A DNA stretch of 64,000 nucleotides from Streptomyces rimosus (GTDB taxonomy: Bacteria; Actinomycetota; Actinomycetes; Streptomycetales; Streptomycetaceae). The stretch is taken from contig NZ_CP023688.1 in NCBI RefSeq assembly GCF_008704655.1, positions 1,488,001 through 1,552,000 of the forward strand. Direction: 5' to 3'. A program made the translations under genes and the position numbers. Positions 46,214-54,179 of this stretch are shown piece by piece; the stretch's first letter is position 1, and the number at the start of each line of letters is the position of its first letter. The notes beneath the pieces were generated by a model. That model was given only the letters and a program-made list of their open reading frames with translations, did not search any database and was not told the origin of the DNA.

Positions 46214-47106
46214 CAACGTCCGGCCCCCCGCCCGGCCCCGAAATGCGCGACCGCCGCCGCCTCGAACCTCCGCTCCGCCACCGAGACATAGGTGTCCGCG
46301 CGCCGCACCAGACACAGCACGCGACGGCAGCCCGGTACGTCCAGGCGCAGCCAGCGGACCGGCGCCTCGGCCGACTCGTTGCGGGCGATCTCCGGGATGA
46401 GCCCGATGCCCAGCCCGGCACCGATCATGAACTGGGTCGCGGCCGGCTCGTCGCCCTCGCAGGTGATGACGGGGCTGCGGCCCGCCGCCGCGAACAGCCG
46501 GTCCAGCAGCTCGCGCTGCCAGTGCCCGCGGCGGGTGGTGACGAACGGTTCGTCCGCGACCTCGTCCAGACCGACGCGCTCGCGTCCGGCCAGCGGGTGA
46601 CCGACCGGCACGGCCAGCAGCACGTCCTCCTCCCTGAGCACCACCGACCGCAGCCCGGCGCCGCTCAGGGGCTGCGAGGCGATGCACAGGTCCACCTCAC
46701 GGGCCGCCAGCTGACGGGCCATCACCTCGGCCGTCGACTGATGGAGCCGGATCTCGACACCGGGGTGCGCGGCCCGGAAGGCGGACAGCAGCGAGGTGAG
46801 CGTCAGCAGCGTCTCGGCGGCGACCACGACCCGCCCCTGGTCCAGGCCCGCGGCGTCCGCCAGTTCGCGCCGCGCGTCGTCCAGCTCGCCGAGCGCCCGC
46901 TCGACACGGCGCAGAAAGGCGGCGCCGTACCGGTTGAGGCGGATCGACCGCCCCTGCCGGTCGAAGAGCGGCACGCCCAGCTCCGCCTCCAGCCGGGCGA
47001 CCGTCCGGCTCACCGCGGGCTGCGCGACCCGCAGTTCGGCCGCCGCCCGGCTGATGTGCTCGTGCCGGGCCACCATCCGGAACGTCCGCAGGGCCGTCAG
47101 GTCCAC
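46213..47106 (-). CDS. LysR-family transcriptional regulator
   Basis: A 297-aa LysR protein. The N-terminal HTH is FRMVARHEHISRAAAELRVA QPAVSRTVARLE (positions about 10-42). The effector domain has VEIRLHQSTAEVMARQLAAR and LREEDVLLAVPVGHPLAGR. It is 12 bp after the end of the SDR gene on the same strand, so it could be co-transcribed with it and control it. The effector is unknown. Confidence 0.88.
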   Translation of the reverse strand: MDLTALRTFRMVARHEHISRAAAELRVAQPAVSRTVARLEAELGVPLFDRQGRSIRLNRYGAAFLRRVERALGELDDARRELADAAGLDQGRVVVAAETLLTLTSLLSAFRAAHPGVEIRLHQSTAEVMARQLAAREVDLCIASQPLSGAGLRSVVLREEDVLLAVPVGHPLAGRERVGLDEVADEPFVTTRRGHWQRELLDRLFAAAGRSPVITCEGDEPAATQFMIGAGLGIGLIPEIARNESAEAPVRWLRLDVPGCRRVLCLVRRADTYVSVAERRFEAAAVAHFGAGRGAGR

Positions 47107-47118
47107 GCCGGCCCCCGC

Positions 47119-47928
47119 TCAGACGGTGAGGCCGCCGTCGACGGGCAGGACCGCGCCCGTCACGTACGAGGCCCGGTCGCTGAGCAGCCACGCCGCGGCC
47201 TGCGCCACCTCTTCGGGGGCGGCCGCGCGGCGCAGCGGGGTACGGGAGGTGAGCCGGTCGAGGAGGCCGGGTTCGCGGGCGGCCCAGTCCTCGATCATGG
47301 CGGTCATGGTGGTTCCGGGGGCGACGGCGTTGACGCGGATGCCCTGCGGGCCGTACTCGACGGCGGCGGTCTGGGTGAGGCTGTTCACGGCCCGCTTGGA
47401 GGCGCCGTACAGACTCATCCCGGCGGACGGCTTGAGGCTGCCGACGCTGCTGTTGTTGACGATCGCGCCGGTGCCGGCGGTGGCGAGGATCGCCCGTATC
47501 TCGGCGGCCATCGCCAGCCAGACGCCCCGGTGGTTGACGGCGGTGATCCGGTCGAACTCCGCCACGGGGATCTCGGCCAGCGGCGCGTGGGCGATGCCCA
47601 TGCCCGCGTTGTTGAACGCGCCGTCCAGGCGGCCGTGGCGCTCGACGGCCGTGTCCACCGCCCGCTGTACGGCGTCCGCGTCCGCCAGGTCGGCGACGAC
47701 GTGCTCGGCGCTGCCGCCCGCCGCCCGTACCTCCTCGGTGACGGTGGCCAGTTCCGCCTCGGTCCGTGCGGTCAGGACGACCGCGGCGCCCTCCCGCGCG
47801 AACAGCCGCGCTGCGGCGGCGCCGATGCCGCGCCCCGCCCCGGTGATCAGCAGGACCTTGCCCTCCAGCAATCGCCCGCCGTCCGTGCCCCGTTGTTCCT
47901 TGCCCGTCGTCTGCGTCATGCCGATCAT
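47119..47928 (-). CDS. Short-chain dehydrogenase/reductase
   Basis: A 269-aa classical SDR with TGAGRGIG (residues 29-36), NNAG (107-110) and catalytic Ser161, Tyr174 and Lys178 (YGASK). The C-terminal YVTGAVLPVDGGLTV is the usual family end. The substrate is unknown. Two nearby starts, 47928 (MIGM) and 47919, are possible; neither has a strong ribosome site. It is the first gene of a likely SDR-LysR operon. Confidence 0.87.
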   Translation of the reverse strand: MIGMTQTTGKEQRGTDGGRLLEGKVLLITGAGRGIGAAAARLFAREGAAVVLTARTEAELATVTEEVRAAGGSAEHVVADLADADAVQRAVDTAVERHGRLDGAFNNAGMGIAHAPLAEIPVAEFDRITAVNHRGVWLAMAAEIRAILATAGTGAIVNNSSVGSLKPSAGMSLYGASKRAVNSLTQTAAVEYGPQGIRVNAVAPGTTMTAMIEDWAAREPGLLDRLTSRTPLRRAAAPEEVAQAAAWLLSDRASYVTGAVLPVDGGLTV

Positions 47929-47960
47929 TGTGCAGGAGGCCGCGGGGGCGCCCCGCCGCG

Positions 47961-48075
47961 GCCGGACGACCCGGGCACCGACGGCCGCCGGTACGCGTCC
48001 GGCTGTATCGGCCTCCAGGTGCACGGGGCGTCCGACGTGATCTCGTACCGCGACATCCGCGTCAAGGAGTTGTAG
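47961..48075 (+). pseudogene. Remnant of a DUF1080 (3-keto-disaccharide hydrolase) gene
   Basis: On the plus strand the last 36 codons before TAG 48073-48075 read SGCIGLQVHGASDVISYRDI followed by RVKEL. This is the typical end of DUF1080/3-keto-disaccharide hydrolase domains (GxIGLQxHG...SFRNIRVKEL). Upstream of about 47961 the frame runs antisense through the SDR gene with no further match, so only the 3-prime end of the gene survives. A terminator hairpin still follows at 48096-48128. Confidence 0.65.
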
Positions 48076-48095
48076 CGGCACGGCGGTTGGCGCGC

Positions 48096-48128
48096 ACGGG
48101 GCGGCGGATGCGGGTGCCGCCGCCCCGT
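48096..48128. terminator. Hairpin after the DUF1080 remnant and LPMO gene
   Basis: ACGGGGCGGCGG (48096-48107) pairs perfectly with 48117-48128 over a 9-nt loop. It lies between the remnant stop codon (plus) and the LPMO stop codon (minus). Confidence 0.65.
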
Positions 48129-48135
48129 TCCGGCA

Positions 48136-48651
48136 TCAGCGGATGTTGACGTCGATGCAGGCGTAGAAGGCGTTGGCGGTATCCGCGACGTTCCAGACGG
48201 CGAGCACCTTCTGCTTGCCCTTGATGCCCTGGAAGTTCACGTTGTGGGTGACCGTGGCCGGTGGCTTGGCCCCGTGGTCGTCGATCTCGGCGATCTTGCG
48301 GCCGCCGATGAAGTACTGCCACGTGCTGGTGCGGTGCTGGGCCGTCAGCCGCCAGGTGAAGGCCTGGGAGCCGCCCACCGAGGTGGCCTTCCAGCCCTTG
48401 CTGTCGTCGTCGAGCTCCCGGAACCGGGCGTTGCCGCCGCTGCAGCTCTTGAGGCCCTTGGGCCCCTCGACGCTCTGCGGCTCCCACTTGATGTCTCCAC
48501 AGGAGACGGTGCCCGCCGCGCACTGGGCCTGGCGGCTGGCCGGGGCGTTCACATAGCCGTGCGCGATGGCCGAACCGGCCGGCAGGGTGACGACGAGCAG
48601 CGGGGCCAGCGCGGCGCCGATGGCCGTGGCGATCTTTCTCTTCTGGTGCAT
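48136..48651 (-). CDS. Secreted AA10 lytic polysaccharide monooxygenase (chitin-active type)
   Basis: A 171-aa small AA10 LPMO. After a signal peptide (to AIA at residue 30) the mature protein begins with His31 (HGYVNAPASRQ), the first copper ligand. His106 in TAQHRTSTWQYF is the second. FYACIDVNI gives the axial aromatic end. It has no extra binding domain. Chitin-type AA10 enzymes of Streptomyces oxidatively cut chitin or cellulose together with chitinases. ATG 48651 has AAGGAG upstream. A DasR-like site lies 195-204 bp upstream, linking it to GlcNAc control. Confidence 0.92.
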   Translation of the reverse strand: MHQKRKIATAIGAALAPLLVVTLPAGSAIAHGYVNAPASRQAQCAAGTVSCGDIKWEPQSVEGPKGLKSCSGGNARFRELDDDSKGWKATSVGGSQAFTWRLTAQHRTSTWQYFIGGRKIAEIDDHGAKPPATVTHNVNFQGIKGKQKVLAVWNVADTANAFYACIDVNIR

Positions 48652-48944
48652 GTCGACTCCTTCACGGTGGAGGCCCGGCCCGGGACAGGCGTCTTCCGGC
48701 GCTGTCGCGCCGTACGTCCGGTTCGGGGGACCTCGCTGGTGGGGGTGGGTGACGCGAAGGTGTGGTGCACGACGCGCGGGGACCGCGGCCGCCCCGGTGG
48801 TGCGGTGCCGACTGGGTGGGAAGGACCGGATTCCCGTGCGCCAATTGGTCTAGACTTTACCGATTGGCAGGCTCCGGTCAAGAGGTCGGACATCAACTTC
48901 TTGTACCCCGGGCGTCACTTGAGCCCCAGAAGGAACTACCCCGT
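48652..48944. other. Intergenic region upstream of the LPMO gene
   Basis: These 293 bases hold the LPMO promoter and the DasR-like element at 48844-48859. No gene was seen. Confidence 0.5.
48844..48859. promoter_or_regulatory. DasR-responsive element (dre) candidate
   Basis: ATTGGTCTAGACTTTA contains the exact core TGGTCTAGAC of the dre site bound by DasR, the GlcNAc-sensing GntR repressor (consensus ACTGGTCTAGACCAGT as I recall it; 11 of 16 match). It lies upstream of the LPMO gene, a natural DasR target. Confidence 0.65.
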
Positions 48945-49406
48945 TCAGACCTTGGGAATGTCGAAATACCGGTTCATGTTGGCCGCCAGCCCGAGATCGC
49001 CGGACACCTTGATCTTGCGGGTGATCACCATCGTCACCGGATTGCCGTTGCCCGAGACCAGCCGCAGGAACTCCGCGTCGCCCATCCGCAGCGTCAGCCG
49101 GGGCTCGGCCGGGCCGGTGCCCTCGCGGACCGTGCAGACCCCGGCCGCGAGCGTGGTCTCGTAGACCGCCTCCCGCTCACCGGTGATCCGCCAGCGGATC
49201 ACCGCGCGCAGCTCCCCCGCCTCCTCGGGCCGGAACTGCCGCTCCATCCGCCCGAAGATCTCACCGAGCACCCGGTCCCGCAGCTCACCGCGCGCGAGCT
49301 CGGTGATCTCCCGCGTCGACAGCCCCTTGACGATCCGCGCGAACTCCTCGGGCGTGACGCTCGCGAAGTCGAGCTCGGCCAGCAGCGACCTGACATCTCG
49401 GGCCAC
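48945..49406 (-). CDS. SCP2-like sterol-binding-fold protein
   Basis: A 153-aa protein whose C-terminal half resembles an SCP2 domain: RWRITGEREAVYETTLAAGV, PRLTLRMGDAEFLRLVSGNG and VTRKIKVSGDLGLAANMNRY-type strands, ending FDIPKV. SCP2 folds bind fatty acyl-CoA, sterols or other lipids. The start is GTG 49406 with GAGGAG eight bases upstream; an upstream ATG 49442 lacks such a signal. Its ligand is unknown. No link to the steroid locus 45 kb away is shown. Confidence 0.8.
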   Translation of the reverse strand: MARDVRSLLAELDFASVTPEEFARIVKGLSTREITELARGELRDRVLGEIFGRMERQFRPEEAGELRAVIRWRITGEREAVYETTLAAGVCTVREGTGPAEPRLTLRMGDAEFLRLVSGNGNPVTMVITRKIKVSGDLGLAANMNRYFDIPKV

Positions 49407-49734
49407 GGCACTCTCCTCATGACGGAAATCCACTTCCAGCATGGTGCACGCCCGGCATACCGGACCGCCGCCCGGGGCCGTCTTCCGGCGCGTCCCGGCC
49501 TCCTCACCCGCCACATCCGGCCGCCGGGGCACCGCTTCGCGCCGTTCCCGCGCGGCGGGCGGCCCGAAAGGGGTTGGCGGCGTGCGTACCGGTTACCCGT
49601 GGCCCGTGCACCGCGCGGAGGCGGCCGTTCCGACGTACGCGCCTCCCCTCCCCCGCAGCGCACCGGACCAGCGGCCGCGGCCTCCGCACGGCGCACCGGC
49701 GGGAGGTGGGGCACCGGGAACAAGGAGCACCGCC
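49407..49734. other. Divergent intergenic region
   Basis: These 328 bases separate the SCP2-like gene from the small secreted protein gene. No clear promoter, palindrome or small gene was recognised. Confidence 0.35.
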
Positions 49735-50238
49735 ATGTCCGGAAACCGGAGCGTCCGCCGCGTCGCGCTGGCCGCCGCCCTGTCGGCCCTCGCCGTCACC
49801 GCGCCCGCCGGAGCCGGCGCCGCCGCCGCGCCCGCCCCCGCACCGGCCGGCGACCAGGCCGAGGTACCCGCCCGCAGCGGCAGCACGGAATCGGCCGTCG
49901 ACCGGGTCGCCAACTTCTACGGCAGCTATCTCGACGCCGTGCGCGACCAGGGCCGCGGCACGCTGGCGGAAGCGCTGCGCGCCCACTACCTGACCCCCGA
50001 GCTGCGGGCGCATCTGGCGAACTGGGAGCGGCGCGAGCACGCGGACGGCGTGCTGCGCGCCCAGGACGCCCCGCGGGCCTGGCGCGTCACGTACAACGAC
50101 AGCGCCATGGGCCGCGCCTGGACGCGCGTCCGCCTCACCTTCGGCAGCGCCGAGCACCCGCGCCACACCCATCTGCTCGTCACCTGCGATCTGAACACGC
50201 TGCGGATCACCGACATCCAGCCGGACACCGGGAAGTAG
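49735..50238 (+). CDS. Small secreted protein of unknown function
   Basis: A 167-aa protein with a signal peptide (RRVALAAALSALAVTAPAGA, cleavage near residue 30) and an Ala/Pro linker. The mature domain runs from about residue 55: RVANFYGSYLDAVRDQGRG and DAPRAWRVTYNDSAMGRAWT. The pattern resembles small NTF2-like or DUF-type secreted domains, but no family is recognised. ATG 49735 has AAGGAG at 49722-49727. A hairpin follows the stop codon. Confidence 0.75.
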   Translation: MSGNRSVRRVALAAALSALAVTAPAGAGAAAAPAPAPAGDQAEVPARSGSTESAVDRVANFYGSYLDAVRDQGRGTLAEALRAHYLTPELRAHLANWERREHADGVLRAQDAPRAWRVTYNDSAMGRAWTRVRLTFGSAEHPRHTHLLVTCDLNTLRITDIQPDTGK

Positions 50239-50276
50239 CCGTACGGCCGTCCCCGCCTGCCCGTACCCGCACGGCA

Positions 50277-50318
50277 GCCGCGCCGGGCCGCGCTTGTGCA
50301 GCGCGGACCCGGCGCGGC
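50277..50318. terminator. Hairpin after the small secreted protein gene
   Basis: GCCGCGCCGGG (50277-50287) pairs with 50308-50318, with a further inner CGCGC/GCGCG stem. It lies between two convergent genes. Confidence 0.6.
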
Positions 50319-50371
50319 GTCCCCCGTCCGGCCGGTTTCCCCCGTCGGCCGTCGTCCCCCGTCGGACGGTG

Positions 50372-50713
50372 TCAGCAGTTCAGGTAGGCGACGTGGATCC
50401 AGACCCCGGTGCGGCCGCCCCACAGGTCGCCCATGATCCAGTTGCCCTGCTGCCCGCGCGCGTTCAGCTTCTGGCCGGCGTTGACCTTCCCGAGGACCGG
50501 GAAGTTCTCGCCGGGCCCGCCGCGGAAGTTGACCCCGTTGTCGTTGACGGTGCACACCTGGGCGGCGGCCTGCTGCGCGGCGTGCGACGGTGCGGCGGAG
50601 CGCTCCTGCTGCGTGGTGGCGTGGGCGGCCCCGGTGGTGGCGAGGAGGCTGCCGGCCGCTGCGGTCGCGACGGCCAGCTTGGCGATGGTCCTGGTGACTG
50701 CGGTCCTGCGCAT
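50372..50713 (-). CDS. Secreted SH3-domain protein
   Basis: A 113-aa exported protein. It has a signal peptide (KLAVATAAAGSLLATTGAAH) and a Gln/Ala-rich linker. A bacterial SH3 domain follows with VNFRGGPGENFPVLGKVNAG and GQQGNWIMGDLWGGRTGVWI. Two Cys near both ends of the domain (VCTVND and the terminal Cys) could form a disulfide. Such domains bind cell wall. ATG 50713 is preceded by AGGAAGG. Confidence 0.8.
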   Translation of the reverse strand: MRRTAVTRTIAKLAVATAAAGSLLATTGAAHATTQQERSAAPSHAAQQAAAQVCTVNDNGVNFRGGPGENFPVLGKVNAGQKLNARGQQGNWIMGDLWGGRTGVWIHVAYLNC

Positions 50714-50872
50714 GGTGCGTGTCCTTCCTGTGCTGCTTTCCCCGTTGTGCGCGGTGGGCGCTGCCGTTGCCGTGCAGCTCCCTGCCTTACGGGATCCACC
50801 GTGCGCCGCAACGGGCCGCCGCGGTACCTGACGTCTGTCAGGACCGGAACAACACCGCAGGTCAGGGGGGTG

Positions 50873-52408
50873 TCAGCGGGAGTACCGGGCGAGCTGACGG
50901 GCCACCCGGTCCACGTAGTCGCGGGTGCGGGCGGGCACGCCGCCGGTGTCCAGGACGACCCGGCTGCTGGTGCGGTAGCCCGCCGCGACCAGCTCGGGCA
51001 GGCCGTCGCGCAGCCCGCCCGCCTTGAACTGCTGGGCGAGCCAGCACAGGTACGAGCCCATGGAGGCGATGGCGTCGGGCGGCGACCAGTAGTCCTCGCG
51101 GCCGTCGTGGTCGCCGTCCACGGCCCAGGCGTGGAAGACCCACGGGGTCCACATCGCGATGCCGTACTCGTCCTTGCGCCGCGCGTGCGGGTCGAAGCCG
51201 CTCTCCGTCTTGAGCATGGCGGCGATCAGAGCGGGCGTCACCTCCTGCTCCGTGCAGCGCTCCGCGGCCCGGGTGATGTACGGGCGCAGGGCGCGCGGTA
51301 CGTCGGAGTCCTCCGGCAGCGCCCCGGCGATGCCCTCGGCGGACGACGAAGCGGAGGCCGAGGCGGGCGATGACGCCCCGGCGACCGCCGGGCCCGACCG
51401 GCTGTCGGAGGTGAGCAGCACACCGGCGCTCCCGGCCAGGGCGAGGAGCAGCGCGGCACCGGCGGCCAGCAGCGCCGGACGGCGTGCGGCACGGTGCCGT
51501 ACGCCGGGCGCGTCGCACAACCGCCGTACGCGCCGGGACAGCTCCGCGGCGGTGTGCCGGGCCCGCGACGCGTGGTCGGGCAGCAGGCAGTCACCGATCA
51601 GCTCCCGCCATCCCGGCGGCAGTTGGCCGTCCAGCCGCAGCGGCGCACCGCCGTGCGCGTACGTCTGCGCGGCGAGGGCGCGGGCCCGTGCCGTACGGCC
51701 GGGGAAGGGATGCCGGCCGCCGGTGAGCACCTGATGGGCCAGCACGCCATACGCCCAGATGTCGGCCGTGGGGCGTACCGTCGCGCCGCGCTGCCCGGTG
51801 CGCTGCGACCACCACTCGGGCGGTACGTGGTCGAGCGAGCCGAGCGGCGGTACGTACGCGTGGCTGCCCTCCAGTTCGGCGGCGAGGCCGAAGTCGGCGA
51901 GCCACGCCGTGCCGTCCGGCGCGAGAAGGATGTTGGCCGGTTTCAGGTCCCCGTGCACCCAGCCGCGCCCGTGGAGGTGGGCCAGCCCGTCGGCGACCTC
52001 CCGCAGGAGCCGCGGCCCGTCCGGCAGCGGGCGGCCGGCCGCGTCGGCGAGCAGGTCCCGCAGGCTGTGCTCGGCCCGGTCCATGACGAGGGCGGTGAGC
52101 CCGTCCAGCCCCGGGTGGTCCGGGTCCTCGATGGTGAGCGCCGCGTGGGTCCGTACGAGGTGCGGGTGGTCGGCCTCCAGACTGAAGCGGACCTCCCGGC
52201 GGACCAGTTCGTCCATCCAGGCGCGCTGGCCCGGCGCGAGCAGGTCGGTACGCAGGATCTTTACGGCGGCCGGGCGGCCGTCGGCGGTGTGCTCGGCGGC
52301 GTACACGCTGCCCCAGCTGCCCGCCCCGATGGGTCCGCCCAGCCGCCAGTCGCCGATCCGGTAGCCGGGCCGGACGCCGGGCGGCGGGGTGGCACTCGCT
52401 CCGTCCAT
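50873..52408 (-). CDS. Ser/Thr protein kinase fused to an extracellular transglycosylase-like domain
   Basis: A 511-aa membrane protein. The cytoplasmic Hanks kinase covers residues 16-295: glycine loop IGAGSWGSVYAAE, Lys50, catalytic loop HGDLKPANIL (152-161, Asp154) and DFG 172-174. A membrane span follows (311-333), then a Ser/Ala-rich linker. The outside domain from about 375 resembles SLT/lysozyme-like transglycosylases: ALIAAMLKTESGFDPHAR with the likely acid Glu402, DEYGIAMWTPWVFHAW and PDAIASMGSYLCWLAQQF. HGD instead of HRD is a variant common in some actinobacterial kinases. The FHA-like protein gene precedes it (28-bp gap, same strand). It may sense or cut wall glycan and signal inward. 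Confidence 0.85.
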   Translation of the reverse strand: MDGASATPPPGVRPGYRIGDWRLGGPIGAGSWGSVYAAEHTADGRPAAVKILRTDLLAPGQRAWMDELVRREVRFSLEADHPHLVRTHAALTIEDPDHPGLDGLTALVMDRAEHSLRDLLADAAGRPLPDGPRLLREVADGLAHLHGRGWVHGDLKPANILLAPDGTAWLADFGLAAELEGSHAYVPPLGSLDHVPPEWWSQRTGQRGATVRPTADIWAYGVLAHQVLTGGRHPFPGRTARARALAAQTYAHGGAPLRLDGQLPPGWRELIGDCLLPDHASRARHTAAELSRRVRRLCDAPGVRHRAARRPALLAAGAALLLALAGSAGVLLTSDSRSGPAVAGASSPASASASSSAEGIAGALPEDSDVPRALRPYITRAAERCTEQEVTPALIAAMLKTESGFDPHARRKDEYGIAMWTPWVFHAWAVDGDHDGREDYWSPPDAIASMGSYLCWLAQQFKAGGLRDGLPELVAAGYRTSSRVVLDTGGVPARTRDYVDRVARQLARYSR

Positions 52409-52436
52409 CGCCGCGCCTCTCAGCCCGCCCCGCGCC

Positions 52437-53192
52437 TCACCGCCGGCCTCCGGGGGTCAGCAGGGCGAGGTGCTCCTCGCGGATCAGGTCGAAGCGCAGC
52501 GCGAAGGCGACGAGTTCGTCGCGCTTGCCGCCGCCGCGGGCGTCCGGCTCCGCCGGGTCGCCGGCGCGCAGCCGCAGCTTCACCGAGGTCAGGTAGTCGA
52601 TGTGGTAGTTGACGGCGGAGCGGGTCAGCTCGCGGCACGCCTCCAGCGGGCGCAGCCGCTCCAGCACGTCGCCGACGCCCGGCACCGCGCCGCTGGAGGC
52701 GTGGCGCAGGCGCGGCTCGCACAGGGCGAGGAGCACGAGGAAGTACTTCGAGGTCGGGTCGAGCGCGAAGGGGCTCATCGTCGGCTCGCCCACGCCGTCG
52801 TACGGTGCGCCGTCCAGATACGCGTGTTCCGGCGCGAACACCTTGAAGGACGCCTCGCCCCGCGTCGCGGGCAGCAGCACCCGGGAGAACTCGAACGGCA
52901 CCGGAGCCCCGAGCCGCCCCGGCGCGACCTTGATGTGCTCCCCGGCGCCCTCCATGTTCTCCACGACACAGGTCACCGCACGGCTGAAATTGGACAGCCG
53001 CCAGTAGTCCTCCGCGGCGGTGAGCTGGCCCGCCAGCCGTGAGACGCCCGGGTCGGGCAGGGGGACGGCCACCGGCGCGCCCGGCGCGCCGCGCCCGAAG
53101 TCCGCGGTGTCCCCCGGCCCCAGCCGCAGCAACCGCGGCCCACCACGCCCTTCGCCCTCCCCTTCGGGCAGTTGCACGATCACGGTGTCCAT
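52437..53192 (-). CDS. FHA-domain-like protein
   Basis: A 251-aa protein. Residues 20-105 fit an FHA fold (RLGPGDTADFGRG, PDPGVSRLAGQLTAAEDYWR, LSNFSRAVTCVVENM), which binds phosphothreonine. The C-terminal part (FLVLLALCEPRL, ACRELTRSAVNYHIDYLTSV) looks like a DNA-binding or helical domain of actinobacterial FHA proteins. It is directly upstream of the membrane kinase on the same strand, so it may be the kinase's substrate or partner. The typical FHA Ser-Arg-His triplet is changed to VSRLAG, so phosphopeptide binding is not certain. Confidence 0.72.
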   Translation of the reverse strand: MDTVIVQLPEGEGEGRGGPRLLRLGPGDTADFGRGAPGAPVAVPLPDPGVSRLAGQLTAAEDYWRLSNFSRAVTCVVENMEGAGEHIKVAPGRLGAPVPFEFSRVLLPATRGEASFKVFAPEHAYLDGAPYDGVGEPTMSPFALDPTSKYFLVLLALCEPRLRHASSGAVPGVGDVLERLRPLEACRELTRSAVNYHIDYLTSVKLRLRAGDPAEPDARGGGKRDELVAFALRFDLIREEHLALLTPGGRR

Positions 53193-53434
53193 GGCTCTTC
53201 CCCCGTTTCCGCCGTTCCCGCACCGGCACTTCCACCCGTACCATGCGCCACCCCGGCATCCGGCTCCCGGAGGGCGGTGGTTCCGGCCGATCCCGAGCGG
53301 TGCGGCAGCGGACGCCCACGCCCGGCCCCAAGGCCGGGCCTGACGCCACGTCCGGCGCCTCTCCGCAGGTCAGCGCCCTGTCCCGGTGGTGGGATAGGTT
53401 CGGTCGACAGTCCGTTCGCCCAGGAGGTTGTCGT

Positions 53435-53740
53435 ATGCCCATCGTCGTCGCCACGATCAGGACGAAGCCCGGCGAGCTGGAGACGGCTCTCGACGTCTTC
53501 CGTTCGCACGCGCCGGCCGTTCACCAGGAGGACGGCTGCCTGCTGTACGCGGTGCACGCGGGCGAGGACCGGGTGGTCGTCGTGGAGAACTGGGCGGACC
53601 GGGCAGCGCTGGACGCCCACTCCCGGGGTGCGGCGCTCGCGGAGATCGCGAACGGGGTCGGCGGGCTGCTCGCGGCGCCGATGGATGTGGCCGTGCTGGA
53701 CGCGGTGCCGATGGGCGACCCGGGCAAATCCACGCTTTAA
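53435..53740 (+). CDS. ABM-domain (antibiotic biosynthesis monooxygenase-like) protein
   Basis: A 101-aa dimeric ferredoxin-like protein of the ABM/YgiN group: MPIVVATIRTKPGELETALD, HQEDGCLLYAVHAGEDRVVV and ENWADRAALDAHSRGA. Members oxidise quinols or aromatic compounds, or act as small stress proteins. ATG 53435 has CAGGAGG at 53421-53427. No cluster for a natural product is next to it. Confidence 0.82.
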   Translation: MPIVVATIRTKPGELETALDVFRSHAPAVHQEDGCLLYAVHAGEDRVVVVENWADRAALDAHSRGAALAEIANGVGGLLAAPMDVAVLDAVPMGDPGKSTL

Positions 53741-54179
53741 GCACATCCGGCGAGACGGCATCGGCAAAAGGCAGGCAAACACTCCGTCAATTCCTCGCCA
53801 TTGAGAACCTGTCATTCCGGACGATGTGCAATTTTCGCGCGCGGCCGGCGGTCCGCAATACGCGGCCCCGGCCGCACGTATACCTTCCCGACGGTCCCGT
53901 CCCCCGTTAACCGGCCATTCTCGCGAGCCGCCGAGGACCGCCCGGCAACGGCCTGACCTGCCGCTTCCCGTACCCGAATTGCAGGCACGGGAAGGCGCCG
54001 CACGCGCGAACGCCCGCGTCGTCCCGCCATTGTTGGCCAGATATCCCCGCCTCGGTAAAAGGCCCGCCAACGCACGTTCGCGCCAACTTGGAACCCTTGA
54101 TCGACGGCCGTTAGCATGGAAATGGTTGTCCGGGGCAACTAACTACCCGTCATGCCCCGGGATCTAGGAGGAATCACCT
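53741..54179. other. AT-richer gene-free stretch before the AMP-ligase gene
   Basis: These 439 bases are visibly less GC-rich than the surroundings. No protein-like frame or RNA gene was recognised. The right end holds a promoter candidate for the downstream operon. Confidence 0.45.
54088..54117 (+). promoter_or_regulatory. Promoter candidate for the AMP-ligase operon
   Basis: TTGGAA (54088-54093) and TAGCAT (54112-54117) are 18 bp apart and match the Streptomyces vegetative pattern TTGnnn / TAnnnT. They lie 63-92 bp before ATG 54180, which has the ribosome site AGGAGG. Confidence 0.5.

Noticed and set aside
46243..47960. Plus-strand frame running into the DUF1080 remnant
   Set aside because: This part is antisense to the LysR and SDR genes and shows no domain match. 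Only the final 36 codons look like a true protein remnant.
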